Source: Lactococcus taiwanensis (GTDB lineage Bacteria > Bacillota > Bacilli > Lactobacillales > Streptococcaceae). From it: a stretch of 64,000 nucleotides of DNA. The notes beneath the pieces are model-generated. The model saw only the letters and a list, made by a program, of their open reading frames with translations, did no database searches and was not told the origin of the DNA. Where the stretch lies: NCBI RefSeq assembly GCF_014905395.1, contig NZ_BNDT01000002.1, positions 124,001-188,000 of the forward strand, read 5' to 3'. The stretch's first letter is position 1, and every line of letters starts with the position of its first letter. The position numbers and the translations under genes were made by a program. Below, in pieces: positions 44,570-54,600 of the stretch.

Positions 44570-46813
44570 ATGAGAACAGAAGTATTAAATCAGGAAATTG
44601 AAGTTAAAGAAATAAATGTGATTAAGCGTGATGGGCGCTCTGTAAAATTTAACAGCCAAAAGATTTTTGATGCACTGACGAAAGCGGCTGAAAAAGTAGA
44701 AATGACCGATCAAACGATGCTGTCAGAACTTACTGACAGAGTGGTCAGTGAAATTTTCGCGCGCTTTTCTGAGAATGTCAAAATTTATGAGATTCAAAGT
44801 ATTGTCGAACAAGAGTTACTGGAATCGGGTGAAGCAGCGCTCGCTGAAGAATACATCAGCTATCGTGCCAAACGAGATATTGAACGCTCTAAAGCTACTG
44901 ATATTAATTTTACCATTGAAAAACTTATCAATCGCGATCAAACGGTGGTGAATGAGAATGCGAATAAAGACAGCAATGTTTTTAACACCCAACGTGATTT
45001 GACAGCTGGCGCTGTTTCCAAGGCCATCGGCCTTAAAATGCTTCCACCTCACGTCGCCAATGCTCACCAAAAAGGTGATATTCATTATCATGATTTAGAT
45101 TATAGCCCATTTACAACCATGTCTAACTGTTGTTTGATTGACTTTAAAAATATGTTTGAAAATGGCTTTAAACTTGGCAATGCGCAAGTCGATTCGCCAA
45201 AATCAATTCAAACAGCAACCGCGCAAGCCAGTCAAATCATCGCTAACGTGGCTAGTTCACAATATGGTGGTTGTTCATTTGACCGTGCCGATGAAGTATT
45301 GGCACCTTACGCTAAGCTCAATTATGACAAGCACATGCGGGATGCTAAAAAATGGATTGAACAACCTGAAAAACGTGAAGCATACGCTAAAGAAAAAACC
45401 ACCAAAGACATTTATGATGCCATGCAATCGTTAGAGTATGAGATTAATACTTTGTTTACCTCAAATGGTCAAACGCCATTTGTAACAGTTGGTTTTGGTC
45501 TTGGGGAAGATTGGTATGCACGTGAAATACAAAAAGCGATTCTTCAAGTCCGGATTGGTGGACTTGGCGCAGAACACCGCACCGCGATTTTCCCAAAATT
45601 AATTTTCACACTCAAACGAGGGCTTAACCTTGAAGTAGGAACACCAAACTATGACATCAAAGAACTTGCACTTGAATGTTCAACAAAACGGATGTACCCT
45701 GATATTTTGAGCTATGATAAAATCGTTGAATTAACAGGTTCATTTAAAGCTTCAATGGGGTGTCGTTCATTCTTACAAGGCTGGAAAGATGCCCAAGGTA
45801 ATGATGTGACTGCTGGACGTAATAATCTTGGAGTTGTCACAGTCAACCTTCCACGTATAGCGCTTGAAGCCGCTGGTAATAAAGAAAAATTCTGGGAAAT
45901 CTTCAATGAAAGAATTGAGATTGCTCATGATGCCCTTGCCTTTCGTGTGGAACGTACTAAAGAAGCCCAACCTAAAAATGCACCTATTCTCTTTATGAAT
46001 GGCGCCTTGGGCCGCCTTGACGCTGATGGAGCTGTTGATGATCTCTACAATAATGAACGCGCAACTGTAAGTTTAGGCTATATTGGGCTTTATGAAGTGG
46101 CAACAACCTTCTACGGGCCAACTTGGGAAAATAACCCCGAAGCTAAAGCTTTTACCATTGAAATTGTGAAACGGATGCATGAAGATTGTGAAGCATGGTC
46201 TAAAGCATCTGGATATCATTATTCAGTCTACTCAACACCATCAGAAAGCCTAACTGACCGGTTCTGTCGGATGGATAAAGAAAAATTTGGTTCAGTTGCA
46301 GATATCACTGATAAAGATTACTATACCAACTCTTTCCACTATGACATTCGCAAAAATCCTACTCCATTTGAAAAATTAGAGTTTGAAAAAGACTATCCTG
46401 TGTATGCTAATGGTGGCTTCATTCATTACTGTGAATATCCGGTTCTCCAACAAAATCCAAAAGCATTAGAAGCCGTTTGGGATTTTGCTTATGATCGTAT
46501 TGGTTATCTTGGAACAAATGCACCAATTGACCACTGCTATGCCTGTGGTTTTGAAGGCGACTTTACGCCGACAGAGCGTGGCTTCAAATGTCCACAATGT
46601 GGCAATGATGACCCTAAAACCTGTGATGTTGTAAAACGGACCTGTGGCTACCTCGGAAATCCTCAAGCTCGTCCGATGGTTCACGGACGCCATAAAGAAA
46701 TTTCATCACGTGTAAAACACATGAATGGATCAGTTGGTGCACTTAACAATGGGAATATCATTGATTCTGCCGAAGTAGATGAAGCCAAATCAAAATACTT
46801 CGTGGAGAAATAA
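44570..46813 (+). CDS. nrdD: Anaerobic ribonucleoside-triphosphate reductase
   Basis: A 747-aa class III reductase that makes deoxyribonucleotides without oxygen, using a glycyl radical. It has an N-terminal ATP-cone (IKRDGRSVKFNSQKIFDAL), a central ten-stranded barrel, a four-Cys zinc site near the C-terminus (CYACGF and CPQCG), and the radical loop RTCGYLGNPQARP. GAGGA ribosome site; NrdR boxes upstream. nrdG follows 3 bp after the stop. One ACTGAC palindrome lies near the 5' end. Confidence 0.97.
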   Translation: MRTEVLNQEIEVKEINVIKRDGRSVKFNSQKIFDALTKAAEKVEMTDQTMLSELTDRVVSEIFARFSENVKIYEIQSIVEQELLESGEAALAEEYISYRAKRDIERSKATDINFTIEKLINRDQTVVNENANKDSNVFNTQRDLTAGAVSKAIGLKMLPPHVANAHQKGDIHYHDLDYSPFTTMSNCCLIDFKNMFENGFKLGNAQVDSPKSIQTATAQASQIIANVASSQYGGCSFDRADEVLAPYAKLNYDKHMRDAKKWIEQPEKREAYAKEKTTKDIYDAMQSLEYEINTLFTSNGQTPFVTVGFGLGEDWYAREIQKAILQVRIGGLGAEHRTAIFPKLIFTLKRGLNLEVGTPNYDIKELALECSTKRMYPDILSYDKIVELTGSFKASMGCRSFLQGWKDAQGNDVTAGRNNLGVVTVNLPRIALEAAGNKEKFWEIFNERIEIAHDALAFRVERTKEAQPKNAPILFMNGALGRLDADGAVDDLYNNERATVSLGYIGLYEVATTFYGPTWENNPEAKAFTIEIVKRMHEDCEAWSKASGYHYSVYSTPSESLTDRFCRMDKEKFGSVADITDKDYYTNSFHYDIRKNPTPFEKLEFEKDYPVYANGGFIHYCEYPVLQQNPKALEAVWDFAYDRIGYLGTNAPIDHCYACGFEGDFTPTERGFKCPQCGNDDPKTCDVVKRTCGYLGNPQARPMVHGRHKEISSRVKHMNGSVGALNNGNIIDSAEVDEAKSKYFVEK
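44730..44751. repeat. ACTGAC palindrome inside nrdD (perfect core)
   Basis: TTACTGAC-AGAGTG-GTCAGTGA, read as LTDRVVSE. It is the last copy before a 16.5-kb stretch without any. Confidence 0.88.
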
Positions 46814-46816
46814 AAA

Positions 46817-47416
46817 ATGAACAATCCAAAACCAGGCGAATGGAGAGCTGAAGAGCTCTCACAAAATTATATTGCCGATTATAAACCCTTCAATTTCGTG
46901 GATGGTGAAGGGGTGCGCTGCTCACTTTATGTGAGTGGCTGTATGTTTCATTGCGCAGGCTGCTATAATCAAGCGACATGGTCATTTCGCTATGGCACGC
47001 CCTACACTCAAGAGTTGGAAGAGCGCATCATGGCAGATTTGGCGCAACCCTATGTACAAGGGTTAACGCTACTTGGTGGCGAACCATTTCTTAATACAAC
47101 TTTTCTCCTCCCATTACTTAAGCGAATACGTAAAGAACTACCGGATAAAGACATTTGGTCATGGACGGGTTATACCTGGGAAGAAATGATGCTGGAAACG
47201 GAAGATAAACTAGAAATGCTTGATTTACTTGACATTTTAGTGGATGGACGATTTGAACTGTCAAAGAAAAATCTTATGCTTCAATTTCGTGGCTCTTCCA
47301 ATCAACGAATTATTGATGTTCCAAAGTCTCGAGCGACAGGTAAAGTCGTCATTTGGGAGAAACTGAATGATGGAGATCAGAACTTTGAGCAAATCCATAA
47401 AGAAAAATTAATATAA
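46817..47416 (+). CDS. nrdG: Anaerobic ribonucleotide reductase activating protein
   Basis: A 199-aa radical-SAM activase that generates the glycyl radical on NrdD. The cluster motif CMFHCAGC lies near residue 36, with GLTLLGGEPF in the SAM-binding region. It is cotranscribed and nearly contiguous with nrdD, and ends at a terminator shared with the convergent DUF2325 gene. Confidence 0.96.
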   Translation: MNNPKPGEWRAEELSQNYIADYKPFNFVDGEGVRCSLYVSGCMFHCAGCYNQATWSFRYGTPYTQELEERIMADLAQPYVQGLTLLGGEPFLNTTFLLPLLKRIRKELPDKDIWSWTGYTWEEMMLETEDKLEMLDLLDILVDGRFELSKKNLMLQFRGSSNQRIIDVPKSRATGKVVIWEKLNDGDQNFEQIHKEKLI

Positions 47417-47420
47417 AATA

Positions 47421-47449
47421 AAAAGCACTGTTTGGTCAGTGCTTTTTTT
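47421..47449. terminator. nrdG terminator
   Basis: AAAAGCACTG-TTTGGT-CAGTGCTTTT followed by T. It resembles but is not the dispersed ACTGAC palindrome. Confidence 0.88.
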
Positions 47450-47945
47450 TAAACATTTTTTCAAAATCAGGTTCATCACTTATTTGGATATCTTTTAATA
47501 TGTTTTTTAAAGGAAGATGCTTATGCTTTTGACTAAGAGATTTAGTGATTAGCTGTGCTTCAGCTTTATCTTTCGTAGTTTTTGAATGGATGGTTTTGCG
47601 TGGCGGCTTAGTGTTTTTAGCTTGACTGGCTTTACGAGCTAAATGAACACTTTCTTCCGGGAAAGTTTCATTAAAGTGGTTGATAATTGTTTCCACACCA
47701 AAATTATGACTAATCCAGAAAGGAGTATTTGTTGCTTTACAAGCTTCTTTAGCAAAACGCACAGAGTGGTGAGCGACATTCACATTTCTCATGACCACAA
47801 AATCAGCCTTGGCAACCAGCTGTTCAATTTCAAAACGATTGGGTTTTTTCTTGTCAAAACCTAGAAAAGATATGCCAACTTGATTTAAACCAGAGCGCAG
47901 ATCATGCCAGTAGCCAGATTCGCATAAAACGAGTATCGTTCTCAT
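47436..47945 (-). CDS. DUF2325-family protein
   Basis: A 169-aa protein whose first 95 residues follow the DUF2325 pattern: strand MRTILVLCESG, the KADFVVMRNVNVAHHSVRFAKEACK segment and TPFWISHNFGVE. A basic Lys/Thr-rich C-terminal tail follows. The fold resembles a receiver-like or Rossmann domain; function is unknown. GAAGGGG ribosome site and a TATAAT-like -10 nearby. Its 3' end overlaps the nrdG terminator. Confidence 0.72.
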   Translation of the reverse strand: MRTILVLCESGYWHDLRSGLNQVGISFLGFDKKKPNRFEIEQLVAKADFVVMRNVNVAHHSVRFAKEACKATNTPFWISHNFGVETIINHFNETFPEESVHLARKASQAKNTKPPRKTIHSKTTKDKAEAQLITKSLSQKHKHLPLKNILKDIQISDEPDFEKMFKKKH

Positions 47946-48018
47946 AGTTATCCCCTTCCCTATAATATCAGTATGATTATATCATATCATATCGTTTAGG
48001 ACTTGGGGGGAGAGCCTA

Positions 48019-49050
48019 TTATTTTGGGGGAAGTTTCGGAGTAAGAGGGAGCGCCTTTACATTTAAAAGATCGAGGGCGAAGTTGAACAGAGGAATACCG
48101 GTTAGTAACCCCCATACTCCAAAGAAATGTTCTCCTAAAAAGAGAATAATAAAGGTATAGAAGATAGGAACTTTGGTTTTTTGAGACATGAGCCGTGGAT
48201 TGAGAACATAAGATTCCAAGGCATGAATCAAGAGAATCATGCTTAAAATAATCAGCACATCTTTTAATCCTCCAACAGAGTAGGCAATGACAGTGAGGGG
48301 GATACAAGAAATTAACACGCCCGCTACCGGTATGAGACTTAAAACGAAAATCATTACTCCCAAACTAAACAGTTCGGGAAATTTAAGAGCGCTCAAGACG
48401 AGGACAGTTAAGCCCGTATTAACCAAGGCAATAATAAACTGTGTTTCAATGACTACACCGAAACTTCTTACGAATTTTTTGGCAAGATAATGGATATCTT
48501 CAAAGAACCAAGCAAGGTCACTTTCTAAAAAGAGGTTAGAAAACCGATTAGTTTCCTTGCGATCAATTGTAAAAAAGAAACTCATCAAAAAAGCAAAGGC
48601 GAAAATCATCAACCCCTTCCCAAAGCTCGTCACATAACTCATAATTGTTAGCATGCCTGTTTGGAGTTTCCCCATAAGATTATATTCTTTTAAAAATTGA
48701 TAGATCATGGACATAAACTCGCTGTCAGTCTGATTATTAACCTGATAAAACTTGGCAACAGCATTTACGAGATGAGTGATCTCTTTAATCAGAACAGGGA
48801 GATACTGTGTGATTCCTAAATAAATTAGAACGAGAATGGAGCCATAAAGTAATGGCGCAATAAGTTTTTCAGAGAGTTTTGTTTTCACTTTTACAAAATT
48901 GACAAAACGATAGGCAAGGTAGCTGAAAATGAAGGTAAGTAAAACTAAAGGTAGAATACTTCTTAAGAAATAAATCAAGGCAATCATTAAGAGAAGAACG
49001 ATCCATCGCCTTAATTTTTCATTTTCAATAAATTTTTGATAGAATTTCAT
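48019..49050 (-). CDS. AI-2E-family transporter
   Basis: About 343 aa with seven or eight membrane segments and the AI-2E exporter layout: two N-terminal helices, a long soluble loop (residues 90-140), and conserved helices with SLIPVAGVLIS and the HALESYVLNPRLMSQKTKVP segment. Family members export AI-2 or act as ion/H+ antiporters; luxS is in the same window but not adjacent. ATG 49050 follows a weak TTGGAA site; TTG 49059 is an alternative. Confidence 0.87.
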   Translation of the reverse strand: MKFYQKFIENEKLRRWIVLLLMIALIYFLRSILPLVLLTFIFSYLAYRFVNFVKVKTKLSEKLIAPLLYGSILVLIYLGITQYLPVLIKEITHLVNAVAKFYQVNNQTDSEFMSMIYQFLKEYNLMGKLQTGMLTIMSYVTSFGKGLMIFAFAFLMSFFFTIDRKETNRFSNLFLESDLAWFFEDIHYLAKKFVRSFGVVIETQFIIALVNTGLTVLVLSALKFPELFSLGVMIFVLSLIPVAGVLISCIPLTVIAYSVGGLKDVLIILSMILLIHALESYVLNPRLMSQKTKVPIFYTFIILFLGEHFFGVWGLLTGIPLFNFALDLLNVKALPLTPKLPPK

Positions 49051-49211
49051 GATTTCCAATCTAGAGCTAAATTATAAAGAAAACAAATAATTTAAAACGA
49101 ATGATGTTGTTTCATTTCCGCGTTAATTCATCTGTTATCTATTGATTATATTTCATTATAACAAAACATTAGCCCTTTATCATAAGTTGCTGGATTTATT
49201 TTAAAAAGGAG

Positions 49212-49240
49212 AAAAAAACCGAAGTTTAAAAGAACTTCGG
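49212..49240 (-). terminator. LacI/Cof operon terminator
   Basis: CCGAAGTT...AACTTCGG stem followed by T7 on the minus strand. Confidence 0.88.
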
Positions 49241-49248
49241 CTATATTT

Positions 49249-50172
49249 CTAGCGTTTTCTGATAAACTCTGAACGAGTTGCAAGTTGCTTTATTTCTTTG
49301 GAAATAGCCAGTTCAAAAGCGGAACGACCAACATCAAGATAATGATTATCCACGGTAGGTAGGTTTAGCAAATGGCCCGAAAGGAGGCAATCTTGTCCAA
49401 CGATAAGAGGTTTGGGTAATTTTTGCTCATCAAACCAGCGCCATACATTTGCAGCTATATCATCAGAATTGGCAAAAATACTATCAAACTCTGTTAATTG
49501 AGGTGCAAGTTGATAGCCATCATCTGGAACGACTGAACCTGTTTTTACTTGTTGAGCTTTGATTTTCATCCCATAAACTTCTTCGTAGGCTTGTAGGGTA
49601 ACTGAAGTTGTAGGGCTAACATCCCTTGATAACAGAAAACCAACTTTTGAGCATTGTTGCTCCTTGAGCCACTGAAAAACCTTGTGATATCCAGGTTTGC
49701 GCTCGACATAACTTGCAGGAATAAGCTCGCTTTGTGGTTTGTGACATAGAATGATAGGTCCATACTTTTGGTAGTCCAAAATTGTCGCTTCAGAGACTTG
49801 AAGCGAAGTAAAAATCAAGGCTTCGAAAGCTTTTTTTCTAAATTGTTCCAGATAATGAATTTCTAATTTTGGATTATAGTTTGAGGGGAGGATGACGATT
49901 TTATAGCCTGTTTCAAAGTTCTTTTCCAAAATCCCTTCAAGCACCTGTCTAAAAAAAGGAGCTTTGACATAAGGAAGGACAACACCAATATTTCTGGAAC
50001 GACCGCTAGCTAAATCTTGTGCGATGGCATTTGTTGCATAGTCTAAATCTTGAGCGACTTTTAAGATAAGCGCGCGAGCTTCTTTTGAAACGTACCCATT
50101 ACCTGAGATGGCTCGTGATACTGTTGCTTTAGAGTAACCTGTAAGTTGAGAGAGATCAGAGAGTGAAGTCAT
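49249..50172 (-). CDS. LacI-family transcriptional regulator
   Basis: A 307-aa repressor with an N-terminal DNA-binding domain (SDLSQLTGYSKATVSRAISG then GYVSKEARALILKVA and the hinge) and a periplasmic-binding-like ligand domain (IGVVLPYVKAPFFRQVLEGI). The ligand is probably a sugar or sugar phosphate. It follows a Cof phosphatase gene by 8 bp. The perfect palindrome at 51026-51039 in the operon promoter is the natural candidate for its own operator. Confidence 0.92.
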   Translation of the reverse strand: MTSLSDLSQLTGYSKATVSRAISGNGYVSKEARALILKVAQDLDYATNAIAQDLASGRSRNIGVVLPYVKAPFFRQVLEGILEKNFETGYKIVILPSNYNPKLEIHYLEQFRKKAFEALIFTSLQVSEATILDYQKYGPIILCHKPQSELIPASYVERKPGYHKVFQWLKEQQCSKVGFLLSRDVSPTTSVTLQAYEEVYGMKIKAQQVKTGSVVPDDGYQLAPQLTEFDSIFANSDDIAANVWRWFDEQKLPKPLIVGQDCLLSGHLLNLPTVDNHYLDVGRSAFELAISKEIKQLATRSEFIRKR

Positions 50173-50180
50173 GAAGTCAC

Positions 50181-50981
50181 CTATTCATTAAAATCATGGA
50201 TGGCAGAGAGTGCCTCAGCGACACCATGTTCTGTATTTTTTGCTACTACCATTTTAACATGCGCTTTGATGGAAGGGCTAGCATTTTCTACGGCAATTCC
50301 GAATCCCACCGCTTGCAAAAGAGAAAGGTCATTGATGCTATCGCCGATAGCCGCACTTTCTTCAAAAGTAAGCTTTTCGTTTAGCAGGATTTGTTGTGCG
50401 GCAGCCACCTTAGATCCTACATTTGACGTGATTTCGAGAGTATATGCATCGGCTCTACGAATGGTGACATTCTCTAAATTTAACTGGTCAAGTGCTTCCT
50501 GCAGCTTTTCTAAATCTGCAGGATTAAAGGACATCATCATAATCTTATATATTTCAGATTGCCCCTCAAAATGCTTGAGCTTTGGTTCCATCCCTGTCAA
50601 AGCTTTCTTATAAAATACGGCCTTATCTTGTTTTTTGATATACCAGTGAGTCATGCTATACCAGCTCAAGCTTATTTGAGGGTATTCTTTTTCAATAAAG
50701 TCTAAAAGTTGTGTCACTAAAGTCGGTGAGAGGATATGTTTATCTAAAATTTCTATCCCAAAACGATTTTTGATAAATGTGAGATTTCCGTTAAATGCAA
50801 CCTGTGGTGCAGAGAGCTGGAGTTGTTCAATCACAGGCTGCATCTCAATCGGGCTTCGGGATGAAACAAGGGTAATGGGGAGGTTGCTATAATAAATCGC
50901 CCAGCGATCAGTTTCGGCCAACGCGCCACGAGCATTCAGCAAAGTACCATCCATGTCGGTAAAAATGTGTTTGATTTCCAT
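50181..50981 (-). CDS. Cof-type HAD-superfamily phosphatase
   Basis: A 266-aa HAD hydrolase: HIFTDMDGTLLNARG (motif I), TLVSSRSPIEM (motif II), and AIGDSINDLSLL (motif IV), with a C2 cap. Its paralogue lies at 15518-16339, alike in length and in the SSRSP/SARSP region. It forms an operon with the LacI-type regulator, suggesting regulation by its own substrate or product. Substrate unknown. AAGGAG ribosome site. Confidence 0.9.
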   Translation of the reverse strand: MEIKHIFTDMDGTLLNARGALAETDRWAIYYSNLPITLVSSRSPIEMQPVIEQLQLSAPQVAFNGNLTFIKNRFGIEILDKHILSPTLVTQLLDFIEKEYPQISLSWYSMTHWYIKKQDKAVFYKKALTGMEPKLKHFEGQSEIYKIMMMSFNPADLEKLQEALDQLNLENVTIRRADAYTLEITSNVGSKVAAAQQILLNEKLTFEESAAIGDSINDLSLLQAVGFGIAVENASPSIKAHVKMVVAKNTEHGVAEALSAIHDFNE

Positions 50982-51025
50982 AGTTAAAATCTCCTTACTT
51001 TTGTTGTTAAATCCATTGTAAGGTG

Positions 51026-51039
51026 TGGAACGCGTTCCA
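51026..51039. promoter_or_regulatory. LacI-type operator palindrome
   Basis: TGGAACGCGTTCCA is a perfect palindrome with central CG, lying between TTGACA and TACAAT of the minus-strand Cof/LacI promoter. This fits autorepression by the LacI-family protein. Confidence 0.75.
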
Positions 51040-51435
51040 TGTCAAGAGAAAAGTTTTATGTTGTTAATTAGAGAGTCAGGGAGAAAATAATTCTCTTCTT
51101 TTGGTCCAATAGTTTAGCTTTGAAAAAAGTTACAGTGAAGAAACTAAAAAGAAGTTTTAATATGATGAGAAAGCTCAGAATTTATCTCTAAATCAAGATT
51201 AAATCTTGTACTGAGTTAGTTACGAAATTGAAATAATAGACACGGTGTAGTTTTTCGAATTGGAAGTTTATATGTTACGGTTTCTCATTTATTCAAATAG
51301 TTCAGAGGAGCAAAGTAGATATTACAAGTTTTATCTTTGTATTAAATGTTCAGATAATTCGATGTGTAACACATGAGCGAGTTGGGAAGCGCTTACTAGA
51401 AATAATCGGCAGAATTTTCAGACTAAACAACTTGG

Positions 51436-51464
51436 TTGAAAAGACGAGAGTGCTACTATAAAAT
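51436..51464 (+). promoter_or_regulatory. Adhesin promoter (TTGAAA-17-TAAAAT)
   Basis: Good sigma-A match 221 bp upstream of the adhesin start, implying a long 5' leader. Confidence 0.6.
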
Positions 51465-51684
51465 AAAGCACTGTAAAAGCTTTTGCGTCACTTAACCTCT
51501 ACCTCTCGCTTAAACTCAACAGCAAGTTATTAATTAACTGAACCTATTAATGGGTCCCAACGCATATGCTTAAAAACTAAAAAAGGAGATTACACGACGA
51601 GTTCATATATAACGGAAAATTACTTTTTTAATAGCCACAATTCGCCACGTAACAAAACATTTTATAAAATAGGAGACATATAAA

Positions 51685-54600
51685 TTGAGAAAAATTAATA
51701 AACAGCATATCGCCGGAGCATTGATAATACCAGGTTTACTCGGATCTCTGGTATATGGAGCTACATTTGTGTCAAGTGATGAGGATACTACTGCGAGTTC
51801 TTCCCAAGCGTTAAAGAAAAAAGCTGTCGCAAAAGGTAATAATGTTAGTCTCAAGACGCTCAGTTTGGATGCAGCTAATTCAACTGCCAATGGGGCGGCT
51901 GTTACTGCCCCTGTATGGAATGCTCCAACTTTTAAAACTGCGATTATACCGACGAGTAATACGTCTGTGTCAATGTTAAGTAATGAAACTTCTAATGACA
52001 CTAGCGAGGACGGCTATTCTGGTATTACTCCCGCAATAGGTTTGACTACGTTCAAAGATAGTTATAGTGAATTAGAAGCAGATGAAGATGTTCTTCATAT
52101 TCACACTAAAGCTCACGGAAACGGTACAGCTGCTTTACAGGCTTATCGCCAAGAAATTACTATTGATCCCGATATTGCAGGTGAATTTTTCAGTACAAAT
52201 AATTACCAAAAATATATCCGTGGGACTGTGTATCGTTCAAAAGATTCTGCTTTAGGGGGGACTACCAGCTATGATATCGCTTCGAAGCTTTGGGGTAATA
52301 GCAGCTGGCTAGGTAATCCTGACACAATGAATTACGATAGCAAAACAGGTAGCATCTATTATAAGACATCTCAATATACGCTTCAATTATTATCAGGTAT
52401 AGACATTGAAGTTGATATGTATATTGACTTGGGTCAATGGTCTAAGGATACTGGTAAGCTTATCGAACGAAAAGATAACTACAGTGTACAAACCAAGACA
52501 GATGCAAACTCGGCTTCCTTAGGATTAACAAACAAAATTGTCGGAAGTATCGCGAGTGATGGAATCGAAAATTCTTGGATTGAAAATCCCGTTGAACCTA
52601 CCACACTCTATTATTTAACAGAAAAAAACTCTTATTACTACGGGAATGGTCTCCAGGATGAAGTCAATGAACATGAAACAGACTATGATATTGAGCTCTC
52701 TGTTAATGGTACTCCGTTTAAATATATTCAAATGGCTACCGAAGATGGGGGAACAAATTCTCGGGGAGAAACAATCAAAAAAGGTGATTGGGACTTTGAT
52801 TTTGGAAGCTATCTGAATAAAGGGGATGTTGTAACTGCTCGTGTCAGAGGGAAAGAAAAATACGATAATCTCAACGGTGAAAAACCAATTAAATATTCTA
52901 CTGTTGCGCATGCAAGTGACGCTACAAATATTGTAGCATGGGAGGACTGGAAAGTTGAAGATCCATCAGTGCCTATTTTGTATGATGGTGACTTGATTAT
53001 CCCATTCCATGCTCCAGTTCAAAATCAACAGCTCAACCGCACGTATAAGTTAATCGTTACGGTTAACGGGGAAGAGGTTTATAATAAAGCTGTCAAAGAT
53101 GAAACAGATACGAATGTCCCATATTTAAGCGGCTTAGAGAAAGGAGACATAGTAAAAGCTAAAATTGTTGGTTCCCAACCAGGTGAAACAGATAAAGAAA
53201 GTTCTGAAATTACGGCTGAAGTCATTACGCAGGACGATGAAGGATATGATGATTGGGAAGTTCAAGATCCAATCATTAACGGGCCGCTATATGAAGGTGG
53301 GACAGTCATTACGGGTCAAGTTCCAATTCAAAACCGTGCCGCTGGTAGAACATATGATTTGAAAGTGTATCTTGGCGACGAGCTTATAATTGATGAAGAA
53401 AACATAGATGTTGCCTTAAAATCTTATCCATTCAGCTATGCTTTAACAGACTTGGATGAGGAAGAACAACGTGCTTTGGCTTACGGTGATGAAATAAAGG
53501 CAGTTGTAACAGGACATCAACCTGATGCTACTGATGATAGTGGTAAAGTTACAGCAACTTATCCTGATAAGACAAGCCAAGCAACATTGAAGGTGAGCGA
53601 TAATACTGGTTATGAAGCGTGGGAGGTCAATCAACCAACTTTAGATTCAATGCTGGATACGGATACCACAATAACTGGGAATATTGGAGAACAAAATACA
53701 GAAGCTGGTAGAACTTATAAAGTAGCTATCTGGACGGATGATGAAGATCCAATCTATGTAACCCCAGCAGAAGATGGTACATTTAAGCTAGAAGATGTCG
53801 TATTACAAGAGGGCGAAAAAATTTCGGCAACAGTTATTGGCTCTCAAGAAAAGCGTGAAGATAAATCAAGTCAAACTACTACAGTCACAGTCACAGATGC
53901 AACCGATTACTCAGGCTGGAAAATTGAAAAACCAGTAGTCGATGAGTTGAAAGATACAGATACTAAAATATCAGGGCATATAGGTAATCAAAATGAAGAG
54001 TTTGACCGTTCTTACACAGTAGAAATTTTTGTTAATGGAGTTTCTAAAGGTCAGGCACAAGTTGCTGAAGATGGTACCTTTGCAGCTGATAAAATTATCT
54101 TGTCTGAAGGTGACAAAGTTAAAGCAGTTGTTACTGGTCATCAGGAAGGAAAAGCAGATAAGACGGCTACCTCAGATGAAGTCATTGTCAGCGATGCATC
54201 AAACTATGAGGGTTGGACAGTAGCCAAACCGAAGGTATCTGATCTTTCAGATGGGACAGTAGCCATTAGTGGTAATATTGGTGATCAAAATAAAGATTTT
54301 GGGCGTACATATACAGTAGATATCTTTGTTAATAACGAAACCTTGGGGGAAGCCTCTGTATCAGACGATGGAAACTTTACAACGAAAGAAATAACATTGA
54401 AAGAAGGCGATAAAGTCAAGGCGGTCGTCACTGGTCATCAGGAAGGAAAAGCAGATAAGTCGGCTTCCTCAGATGAAGTCATTGTCAGCGATGGATCAAA
54501 CTATGCAGATTGGACAGTAGCACCTGCGACTTTGGATGATGTGTATGCTCATGCTGATGGGTTAACGGGTGAAATACCTGCTCAAGATAATACGAATGGT

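Larger units (their letters stand above)
50982..51684. promoter_or_regulatory. Long intergenic region upstream of the adhesin
   Basis: About 700 AT-rich bases between divergent units. The Cof/LacI promoter and operator lie at one end. A cre-like GGGAAGCGCTTACT is at 51384. The likely adhesin promoter is at 51436-51464, then a leader of about 210 nt. A first ribosome-site-like AAAAAGGAG near 51583 has no start codon behind it; the used AGGAG is near 51671. No convincing ORF or RNA gene was seen. Confidence 0.5.

Noticed and set aside
47421-47449. nrdG terminator as a member of the palindrome family
   Set aside because: It contains CACTG and CAGTG arms but lacks the CTGAC/GTCAG spacing; it is an ordinary terminator.
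51384-51397. Strong cre site before the adhesin
   Set aside because: The AAGCGCTT centre fits, but the outer positions deviate from the CcpA consensus; kept only as a weak candidate in the region note.
53443-53634. Antisense open frames inside large genes such as the adhesin, glpO and the ABC genes
   Set aside because: They lack ribosome sites and follow the codon structure of the sense gene; treated as shadows.
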